Of a stretch of 10,592 nt of DNA, positions 1-5,840 are shown piece by piece (within the stretch, counting starts at the first letter, position 1; every line of letters starts with the position of its first letter). The DNA lies in the NCBI GenBank assembly GCA_958444395.1, contig CAUCOL010000026.1, forward strand, positions 1 to 10,592, given 5' to 3'. Origin of the DNA: an uncultured Lachnospiraceae bacterium (GTDB lineage: Bacteria > Bacillota > Clostridia > Lachnospirales > Lachnospiraceae). The position numbers were made by a program, and so were the translations under genes. The notes beneath the pieces are model-generated. The model saw only the letters and a list, made by a program, of their open reading frames with translations, had not been told where the DNA came from and did not search any database.

Positions 1-44
1 CTTTTGCACCTGTCTGTCTATTCTCTATAAGCATACCATACTTT

Positions 45-821
45 TTATCCCAATGCTACATCTAATACCATCATCAATGCAAAACCACAGGCTGCCCCGA
101 CCGTTCCCACATTGCTGTGCGCTCCCGCCTGTGACTCCGGAATCAATTCTTCGATCACCACATAAAACATAGCTCCGGCTGCAAATGCCAGAAGATACGG
201 AAGCACCGGTGTGATCATGCCGGCAAGCAGGATAGTGGCAAGACCTCCGACCGGTTCTACAACACCAGACAATACCCCGCAGAGGAATGCTTTCTTACGA
301 CTCATTCCTTCTCCCCGCAAGGGCAATGAGATGATCGCTCCCTCCGGAATATTCTGAATCGCTATTCCAAAAGCAAGGGCAATGGCTGCTGCCGACGCAC
401 CTTCGGACCCCTTCGCTACTGCTCCTGCATAGGCAGCTCCAACCGACATTCCTTCCGGAACATTATGAATCGTCACCGCAAACAGCATCATCGTTGTTTT
501 GGACCAGCGGATATGAACCCCTTCCGGCTTCGTGCCTTTCATAGGAAAGTACGATATTAGCTTTTCCAAAATCAGCAAAAAAAATCCACCCATTCCAAAG
601 CCGGTCACTGCCGGCAGCCATGCGATCTCTTTCTGCGTCTCAGCCATATCGATTGATGGAATCAACAGGGACCAGACAGACGCTGCGATCATCACTCCGG
701 CCGCAAACCCGAGCAACAGCTTTTCCAGACCCGGATGTATTGCCTTTTTTAAGAAAAATACCATTGCCGCTCCCAGAGAAGTTCCCAGAAACGGAATGCA
801 TAATATGATAATCTCTGACAT
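45..821 (-). CDS. ZIP-family (GufA/ZupT-like) divalent metal transporter
   Basis: A 258-residue integral membrane protein with about eight hydrophobic segments, the usual size of bacterial ZIP transporters, which carry Zn, Fe or Mn into the cytoplasm. The two metal-site motifs are visible: H119-N-V-P-E-G in the fourth membrane segment and Q156-N-I-P-E-G in the fifth. Gln in place of the first His of the second motif matches the arrangement known for the Bordetella ZIP protein, so it is not a defect. E189-P and E224-E225 lie in later membrane segments. The ATG at 821 has an AAAGG ribosome site ending seven bases upstream. The gene appears monocistronic, since the next gene upstream is 174 bases away and a large palindrome lies between them. 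The substrate cannot be read from sequence. No clear terminator is visible in the 44 bases left of the stop codon. Confidence 0.93.
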   Translation of the reverse strand: MSEIIILCIPFLGTSLGAAMVFFLKKAIHPGLEKLLLGFAAGVMIAASVWSLLIPSIDMAETQKEIAWLPAVTGFGMGGFFLLILEKLISYFPMKGTKPEGVHIRWSKTTMMLFAVTIHNVPEGMSVGAAYAGAVAKGSEGASAAAIALAFGIAIQNIPEGAIISLPLRGEGMSRKKAFLCGVLSGVVEPVGGLATILLAGMITPVLPYLLAFAAGAMFYVVIEELIPESQAGAHSNVGTVGAACGFALMMVLDVALG

Positions 822-861
822 CGAAATACCTTTATCCTTTCAATTCTATTTTTTATAAAGG

Positions 862-905
862 GAAGAAGGTAGTGGGTTAGTTATATCTAACTCATTACCT
901 TCTTC
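862..905 (-). promoter_or_regulatory. Imperfect palindrome upstream of the metal transporter, candidate operator
   Basis: Two 19-base arms (862-880 and 887-905) flank the six bases TTATAT. They are complementary except at two positions that would form G-U pairs in RNA. The core on the minus strand reads TTAGATATAACTAA, close to the TTAG-N6-CTAA symmetry of DtxR/MntR-type metalloregulator sites. It contains TATAAC, a 5/6 match to a -10 hexamer, about 40 bases ahead of the transporter ATG. A repressor bound here would cover the promoter. The regulator class is an inference. A role as an RNA hairpin in the leader or as a terminator is the alternative, but no T-run follows on the minus strand. 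Confidence 0.5.
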
Positions 906-995
906 ATCATATCATATTCATTTTCTTACAGCAAGTGACTGCTCTGTTGCATCCACCGGATCGATCCCGGTCGTTCGAGTCGTTTCCATCCGGTC

Positions 996-1967
996 TTAAC
1001 GATCCAGATTGGCATAGTACTTCTTTTTTTCTTCATACATTTTACGATCTGCCTCCCGCAGAATCGTCTCAAAATGCTCTTTTGCATTCTTCCTATATGC
1101 AATTCCCCAGGACATACTGACCTTCTTCAACTCGGTATATACCTTCAGACGCTGCGTCATTTTCTCGACTTCGTCTCTATCTCTTCCAAATAATACGGTG
1201 ATAAATTCATCCCCGCCGACCCGGTATACCGTCTCTTTGCCAAAGCAGGAACACAATGCTTCTGCCGCATCACAGATATACTTGTCTCCGGCTTCATGAC
1301 CCAGACTGTCATTGACCTTTTTGAGTCCGTTCAGATCACACATGATCACCGTGATCGGCTGCTCTTTATCAAAATCACCGTTATATGCCCAACGAAGTGC
1401 CGTTCTGTTTTTACACCCGGTTAGCTGATCGCGGATCGCCGTCTCTTCCAGTGCCTTTGCATAGTCCCGCAGACGGATCATCATGGATATGGCAAACTCC
1501 ATCATATCAATCAAAGAGGAAATATTATCCATAAATTCGGCCGGTGGGTTATCCACACCGTAAAATCCGATGTACTTTCCATTGATCTCGATTGGACCGG
1601 TCACCACGGTTCGGATATTCTGTTTCTTTAAGATCTGATACACTGCTTCACTGGTTTTCCGGTATTTCTCCAGATCAGAGATCATAATATTTCGTGATTT
1701 TTCGTATTCCAGAAACCATACATCCAATAAACCGTCATATGGCACTCCCTTTAAATTATCAATCTCCTGTGTCACACCTTCACGGCACCATTCATAGGTA
1801 TTGTCAAAAGTGCCATCCAGATTGTCTTCAAATATGTATGCCCGGTCTGAATTCAGATTTTCTCCGATATATTTCAAGATCTGATGCAGAATATGATCCG
1901 GAGACTCTGCCGACGAGGCATACCGTATCATATCTGTTATAAATTTTTCGTGATTTATCTTCCCCAT
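996..1967 (-). CDS. GAF-GGDEF diguanylate cyclase (soluble)
   Basis: Predicted cytoplasmic protein of 323 residues that should make cyclic di-GMP from two GTP. Residues about 15-165 fit a GAF-type sensory domain, including GPIEINGKYIGFYGVDNPP near its end. A short helical linker leads to a GGDEF domain at about 175-320 with D-Q-L-T-G-C-K-N-R, D211-L-N-G-L-K, ND220, GHEAGD and an intact GGDEF at 251-255. The RxxD product-inhibition site expected just before GGDEF is absent (FGKE instead). No membrane segment is seen. The frame stays open upstream to an ATG at 2042 and a TTG at 2045, but those codons lie inside a hairpin-rich element and lack a ribosome site. The ATG at 1967 is preceded by GGGGA at a six-base spacing and is preferred; the ATG at 1979 is the other option. 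The ligand of the GAF domain is unknown. Confidence 0.9.
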   Translation of the reverse strand: MGKINHEKFITDMIRYASSAESPDHILHQILKYIGENLNSDRAYIFEDNLDGTFDNTYEWCREGVTQEIDNLKGVPYDGLLDVWFLEYEKSRNIMISDLEKYRKTSEAVYQILKKQNIRTVVTGPIEINGKYIGFYGVDNPPAEFMDNISSLIDMMEFAISMMIRLRDYAKALEETAIRDQLTGCKNRTALRWAYNGDFDKEQPITVIMCDLNGLKKVNDSLGHEAGDKYICDAAEALCSCFGKETVYRVGGDEFITVLFGRDRDEVEKMTQRLKVYTELKKVSMSWGIAYRKNAKEHFETILREADRKMYEEKKKYYANLDR

Positions 1968-1972
1968 ATTTA

Positions 1973-1988
1973 TCCCCATTTCTGAGCG
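1973..1988 (-). repeat. 16-base direct repeat, gene-proximal copy
   Basis: Plus-strand TCCCCATTTCTGAGCG, identical to the copy at 2114-2129 with a 141-base period. On the coding strand this copy ends in GGGGA, which supplies the probable ribosome binding site of the GAF-GGDEF gene, six bases before the ATG at 1967. Confidence 0.9.
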
Positions 1989-2113
1989 ATCTATCGCGAA
2001 GGGGCGAAGAGAAATCCGCACAGGCGGTTTCTCTTCTGCCATCAAAGCTATTTGCTTTCGCTCAAAAGCAAATAGCCGTGTAACAAAACTGCCGCAGCAT
2101 TTTTGTTACACTG

Positions 2114-2129
2114 TCCCCATTTCTGAGCG
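2114..2129 (-). repeat. 16-base direct repeat, promoter-proximal copy
   Basis: Exact second copy of the repeat at 1973-1988. It starts a few bases downstream of the predicted transcription start of the GAF-GGDEF gene, so the two copies bracket almost the entire untranslated leader. Confidence 0.9.
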
Positions 2130-2141
2130 TATTATTTTATA

Positions 2142-2169
2142 AATATACTACCATATCCTTTCCCATCAA
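2142..2169 (-). promoter_or_regulatory. Candidate promoter of the GAF-GGDEF gene
   Basis: On the minus strand, TTGATG (2169-2164) and TATATT (2147-2142) are separated by 16 bases. They match the sigma-A hexamers at 4/6 and 5/6. Transcription would start near 2135, just before the first 16-base repeat, giving a leader of about 165 bases made of the hairpin array. Confidence 0.5.
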
Positions 2170-2259
2170 ACAACTGTGTTTTTCAGAAATTAAAACTTTC
2201 TACGTCGCTAGGGGCAGTTAAAAACCTGATATCCGGGCAGTTCCCTCCACATTCTAAAA

Positions 2260-2288
2260 TTGACAGCAAAAATCCGGTATATTATACT
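2260..2288 (+). promoter_or_regulatory. Sigma-A-type promoter of the deaminase gene
   Basis: A perfect TTGACA at 2260-2265 is followed after 17 bases by TATACT at 2283-2288 (5/6). Transcription would start near 2295, leaving an untranslated leader of about 58 bases. I see no purine riboswitch signature in it. The long frame that opens at 2260 starts on the TTG of this -35 box and is therefore not the real coding start. Confidence 0.8.
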
Positions 2289-2352
2289 TATATTTATGGA
2301 TATTTGCGTGATTTTCCGCTGTTCCAAATCTAATACGAAACGAGGAATTACT

Positions 2353-3369
2353 ATGACAGAATGTACAAGAACTTTTATTGAGGGATTACCAAAAGCAGAA
2401 CTGCATCTTCACCTGGAAGGAACCCTGGAACCGAACCTAAAGTTAAAACTGGCACAGAAGAATCAGATCGATATCGGTCAGACTACGATCGAGGAAGTGA
2501 CGGCTTCTTATCAGTTCAATGACCTGACTTCTTTCCTGGCTGTTTACTACCCTGCCATGAACGTACTGCAGGAGGAAGACGATTTCTATGCACTGGCTAT
2601 GGCTTATCTGAAGAAAGCGAAAGAAAACGGTGTAAAATACGTAGAACTTTTCTTCGACCCACAGGCACACACCTCCAGAGGCGTTGCTTTTGATACCGTG
2701 ATCAACGGCTATTACAAAGCAGTACAGGAAGCCCCTTCGATCGGCATTGAAGCAAACCTGATCATGTGTTTCTTAAGAGATATGTCTGCCGAATCCGCTA
2801 TGGAGACTTACGAAGCAGCACTCCCACATAAGGACAAATTCATCGGTGTCGGACTGGACTCCGATGAGCGGAACAATCCACCGGAAAAATTTGCAGAGGT
2901 CTTCCAAAGAGCAAAAGCGGATGGCTTCCACCTGACAATGCACTGCGATATTGACCAGGAGGATTCGATCGAGCATATCCGCACCTGTCTGAAGGAGATT
3001 GGTGTGGAGCGTCTCGACCATGGCACAAATATCGTGGAGGATCCTTCCCTCGTAGATTATGTGGTAGAACACAAGATTGGCTTTACCTGTTGCCCGGTAT
3101 CAAACAGCTTTGTTACAAGCGACATGAAAGGAAAAGAGATGGTCGAGTTATTACACAAGGGTGCACTCGTGACCGTCAATTCCGATGACCCTGCTTATTT
3201 CCAGAGTTACATCGCGAATGATCTGTACACACTGGCAGATGCTTATAACCTGACGAAAGACGATGTGATCCGGATTGCGAAAAACTCTTTCCAGGCGACC
3301 TGGCTGCCAGAAGAGAAAAAGGCTGCCTACATCGCCATGATCGATGCTTATGTAAAGGAAAACCGGTAA
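2353..3369 (+). CDS. Adenosine/adenine deaminase-family metal hydrolase
   Basis: A 338-residue amidohydrolase-fold enzyme predicted to deaminate an adenine-containing compound in purine salvage. The ATG at 2353 has GAGGA seven bases upstream. Zinc-site features include H18 and H20 in HLHLEGT, H197, and D278-D279 in VNSDDPAYF; LDH223G is the other active-site His. FFDPQAHTSRGV and VGLDSDERNNPPEKF resemble bacterial and fungal adenine deaminases more than classical adenosine deaminases. The usual HAGE motif carrying the catalytic Glu is replaced by H197-C-D-I-D-Q-E, and the spacing from H197 to H223 is two residues longer than I recall for characterised relatives. The fold call is firm, but the substrate (adenine, adenosine or an N6-modified form) is uncertain. 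It has its own promoter and terminator and so is probably transcribed alone. Confidence 0.92.
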   Translation: MTECTRTFIEGLPKAELHLHLEGTLEPNLKLKLAQKNQIDIGQTTIEEVTASYQFNDLTSFLAVYYPAMNVLQEEDDFYALAMAYLKKAKENGVKYVELFFDPQAHTSRGVAFDTVINGYYKAVQEAPSIGIEANLIMCFLRDMSAESAMETYEAALPHKDKFIGVGLDSDERNNPPEKFAEVFQRAKADGFHLTMHCDIDQEDSIEHIRTCLKEIGVERLDHGTNIVEDPSLVDYVVEHKIGFTCCPVSNSFVTSDMKGKEMVELLHKGALVTVNSDDPAYFQSYIANDLYTLADAYNLTKDDVIRIAKNSFQATWLPEEKKAAYIAMIDAYVKENR

Positions 3370-3446
3370 AAATCAGTCTCTGACTTCTGTGATAATATCC
3401 CTTTCGCAATTTCCTATCACAGTAGAACTTTTCCTATACCTAATAC

Positions 3447-3493
3447 AAAACCACCTCTTCAACAACAGATATTGCTGCCAAAGAGGTGGTTTT
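3447..3493 (+). terminator. Rho-independent terminator between convergent genes
   Basis: AAAACCACCTCTT (3447-3459) pairs perfectly with AAGAGGTGGTTTT (3481-3493) across a 21-base loop. It is followed on the plus strand by TCTTTTCTTTTT. It should end the deaminase transcript. The four T residues on the opposite strand suggest it may also end the cellulase transcript, whose stop codon lies 30 bases away. A weaker 8-pair inverted repeat (3387-3394 with 3415-3422) lies between the deaminase stop and this hairpin. Confidence 0.85.
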
Positions 3494-3522
3494 CTCTTTT
3501 CTTTTTATTCCCGACTCACATT

Positions 3523-5712
3523 TTATTCTGCCAGATCCAGAATCTCAATCTTAGCGATTGTCGCTCCCTCTGTCGAAGAAGAGAACTCTATCCAGTTCTT
3601 CACACTGGAAAGTTTTTCTTTGCTCAGTGCCAGTACTGCACTTTCATATTCTGCATGATCCATTGTATCAAGATGGGTTGCATTAATATCCAGTCCCTTG
3701 CAGTATGCGAACTGGAAATCTGCCTTGCTGCTCAACTCATCATCAGCCATCGTCACACGGATTGCAGGCTCTTTTAATGTAGACCAGTCATATGTCATAA
3801 ATAACTGCCAGAACCATTTATTAGACTGCACTGTCAGACCATCACTGCAGCTTTCTGTCTCAAACTGTCCGACTTCGCCCTTGTCCAGATCCGGCTTGCC
3901 ATCGGCTGTGACGCCCTTGTTATTTGTTCTGCTCCATTTACCGTTCCATTCAGCTACTACCTTCATCTTCGCAGTTTCCTCGTCTGTCAGCTTCTTCACA
4001 ACAGATGTGCCGGTATCTACTGCACCCTCTTCCAGTGGAATATTGGTTACGCCGGTAACCTCCTCTAACATCTGTGCAAAATCCTTAAAGCAGATCACGC
4101 CGTCATAACGGTCAAATACGGAATTATTCCAAAGGATTGGTGCAGCACCAACCTTCGGTCCATAAGTCATGACCTCTTTCACGAAAGCCGGAATGCCTTT
4201 CTTATCAACAGAACCAAAACCGTACTCACCGATGATAATACCATAACCGGCATCGGAGAATTTCTTTAACTTGTCAAACTGTGTATGCAGATATTCATAG
4301 TCTTCCTCTGTACCCCAGGAACCCATATATTCCGGATTGGTCTTATCCTCACAGATACCGTAACCAAATGGAGAATAATAATGAATCGACACGCTTAACT
4401 TATTCTGTCCGTTCTCTGCCACAGGATCGGTCGGCATCTTATAACGGTCATCACAGGTCTTATCAAGGTCAGTATCAAAACCGGCTAACAAAAGCTGTCT
4501 GTATTTATTATTTCCACAGTATAATTTATCCGCACTGCCACGCACGATATCTACAAATTTCTGGTTGATCTGATTTGTCAGCTCATATGCCTCATCCTTT
4601 GTCAGATTACCTTCGATGCCATCGTATTTTGTGTTAAATCCGAGATTATCTCCGCCGACATAATCACCAAGCTCTTCGTTTGCTGATTCGAAGATCAGAT
4701 GCTCACCATATTCACCATACCGCTCTGCGATCTGTGTCCAGATCGCTTCGTATTTTTTCCATGCTTCCTGACGGATGTCCTCTCTTGCCTTTCCGTCACT
4801 ATCTGTTGCACCAAACATGCCCCACCATGCACTATCATAATGAATATTTAATACAACGTACATGTCATTCCTAAAGCAGTAGTTCATAACAGTCTCTACA
4901 CGGTTAAATAATGATTTATTGATCGTATAGGTACCGTCATCTGCCATCATGTTCGACCATGCTACCGGAATACGAACCGTATTAAAACCACACGCCTTGA
5001 CAGCTGCAATCATCTTGGAAGTCGTTCTTGGCTGTCCCCAGCCTGTCTCATAGGTATCTGTCGTGATCTCTTCCGGTTTCAGGCCGGATGTATCCATACC
5101 ACAGCTTTCCAATGTATTTCCCAGATTCCAGCCCTGTCCCATCTTCTTCATCAGCTCCGGTGCTGTCAGGGACGGATCCATCTTACCGTCATCGTATTTG
5201 TCGATGCCGTTCTTAGATACCTTTGGATCCGGTGTCGGTGCTGCCGTAGCCGTCGGTGCTGCAGCAGATGCCTGCGGTACCTGTGTCGCTACTGCTGCTG
5301 TAGATGCCGGTGCGGTAGCCGGTACTATTGTCGTTTTTGCTGCCACTGCCTTCACCTTTACCTTGCATTTTAAGGTCTTTGTCTTTACCGCACTGCCGGA
5401 TGCCTTATATTTTACAGATGCGGATACTACCGTTTTACCCTTTTTCTTTGCGGTGACCACACCTTTTTTCGTTACGGCTGCGATTGCTTTGTTCTTGCTC
5501 TTCCAGGTGACTTTTTTTACCTTTGCATTCTTACTGCTGACCTTTAACGTCACCTTTTTGCCTTTCGTGAGGCTGACAGATGTTTTGTTCAGCTTCAGTG
5601 TTGCTTTCCTGGCTGCCTGTGCTGTCATCCCCTGCAGATTCATACCGGTCAGACCGGATACGGTCAATGCCGCTGATAACATGACTGCCATCAATTTTTT
5701 ACTTTTTCTCAT
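3523..5712 (-). CDS. Secreted GH5 cellulase (endoglucanase-like) with N-terminal BIG2 domain
   Basis: A 729-residue exported glycoside hydrolase predicted to cut beta-1,4-glucans. Residues 1-34 form a Sec signal peptide (RKSKK, a hydrophobic core, AQA cleavage region). Residues about 37-121 are a lysine-rich BIG2 Ig-like domain, often associated with surface attachment. Residues about 122-165 are an Ala/Thr/Pro linker. The GH5 catalytic domain spans about 180-560: GWNLGNTLE, GFNTVRIPVAW, MYVVLNIHYD, acid/base E346 in SANEEL, IHYYSP and nucleophile E496 in GEYG. The acid/base site reads NEE rather than the usual NEP. Overall it resembles GH5_4-type enzymes, but the subfamily is uncertain. Residues about 585-729 look like a beta-rich domain, possibly carbohydrate-binding, that I cannot name. 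The ATG at 5712 has AAAGGAG six bases upstream. No LPXTG motif or C-terminal anchor is visible. Confidence 0.93.
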   Translation of the reverse strand: MRKSKKLMAVMLSAALTVSGLTGMNLQGMTAQAARKATLKLNKTSVSLTKGKKVTLKVSSKNAKVKKVTWKSKNKAIAAVTKKGVVTAKKKGKTVVSASVKYKASGSAVKTKTLKCKVKVKAVAAKTTIVPATAPASTAAVATQVPQASAAAPTATAAPTPDPKVSKNGIDKYDDGKMDPSLTAPELMKKMGQGWNLGNTLESCGMDTSGLKPEEITTDTYETGWGQPRTTSKMIAAVKACGFNTVRIPVAWSNMMADDGTYTINKSLFNRVETVMNYCFRNDMYVVLNIHYDSAWWGMFGATDSDGKAREDIRQEAWKKYEAIWTQIAERYGEYGEHLIFESANEELGDYVGGDNLGFNTKYDGIEGNLTKDEAYELTNQINQKFVDIVRGSADKLYCGNNKYRQLLLAGFDTDLDKTCDDRYKMPTDPVAENGQNKLSVSIHYYSPFGYGICEDKTNPEYMGSWGTEEDYEYLHTQFDKLKKFSDAGYGIIIGEYGFGSVDKKGIPAFVKEVMTYGPKVGAAPILWNNSVFDRYDGVICFKDFAQMLEEVTGVTNIPLEEGAVDTGTSVVKKLTDEETAKMKVVAEWNGKWSRTNNKGVTADGKPDLDKGEVGQFETESCSDGLTVQSNKWFWQLFMTYDWSTLKEPAIRVTMADDELSSKADFQFAYCKGLDINATHLDTMDHAEYESAVLALSKEKLSSVKNWIEFSSSTEGATIAKIEILDLAE

Positions 5713-5739
5713 ACCTTTCTCCTTTCATAGAAAAACCTT

Positions 5740-5767
5740 GACCATGCAGGCACATGCCTGCCCGGTC
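5740..5767 (-). terminator. Palindromic hairpin with T-run ahead of the cellulase
   Basis: A perfect GCAGGCA-CA-TGCCTGC palindrome (5746-5761) is extended by GACC/GGTC arms (5740-5743 and 5764-5767). On the minus strand it is followed by AAGGTTTTT, the form of an intrinsic terminator. It would end the upstream GGDEF transcript. If the cellulase promoter lies near 5804-5833, it would instead be an attenuator or operator inside the cellulase leader, only about 15 bases ahead of the cellulase ribosome site. Confidence 0.5.
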
Positions 5768-5803
5768 AGTCCGAAACATATGGGAGATTCCCTTTTGTTC
5801 CTT

Positions 5804-5833
5804 ATAATATATGTTTAAAGACGCAGGTGTCTC
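5804..5833 (-). promoter_or_regulatory. Weak candidate promoter of the cellulase gene
   Basis: On the minus strand, GAGACA (5833-5828, 4/6) and TATTAT (5809-5804, 5/6) are 18 bases apart, directly after the stop codon of the upstream GGDEF gene. The match is only fair. The cellulase could instead be reached by read-through from that gene. Confidence 0.3.
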
Positions 5834-5840
5834 TACGCCC

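Larger units (their letters stand above)
1973..2129 (-). other. Hairpin-array leader element bounded by 16-base direct repeats
   Basis: This 157-base stretch fills the leader of the GAF-GGDEF gene and lies inside the 385 bases without a gene (1968-2352). It begins and ends with the same 16 bases, and four inverted repeats lie in between. Stem D (2078-2088 with 2101-2111) has 11 perfect pairs around a 12-base loop that is itself partly palindromic. Stem C (2047-2058 with 2065-2076) has 12 perfect pairs around CGCTCA. Stem B (2006-2019 with 2024-2036) has 13 pairs and one bulged base. Stem A (1986-1990 with 1993-1997) is short. It could be a structured regulatory RNA leader, or a small non-autonomous repeat that inserted ahead of the gene. 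It does not resemble the cyclic-di-GMP riboswitch consensus as I know it. Confidence 0.75.

Noticed and set aside
1973-2129. Cyclic-di-GMP riboswitch in the GGDEF leader
   Set aside because: The biological context fits, but the stems and loops do not resemble the class I or II consensus as I know it, so it is left as an unnamed structured element.
1973-2129. CRISPR-like repeat pair
   Set aside because: Only two copies, with one 125-base self-complementary interval between them; no spacer pattern and no cas genes.
2170-2352. Purine riboswitch ahead of the deaminase
   Set aside because: The region has a CTTTCTACG string reminiscent of the purine aptamer core, but it lies upstream of the promoter and lacks the paired arms, so it would not be in the transcript.
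5063-5818. Long plus-strand open frame of about 250 codons opposite the cellulase
   Set aside because: It is the antisense of the lysine-rich BIG2 domain and Ala/Thr linker, with Phe/Val/Ala-rich composition. The cellulase frame has a signal peptide, domains and catalytic residues.
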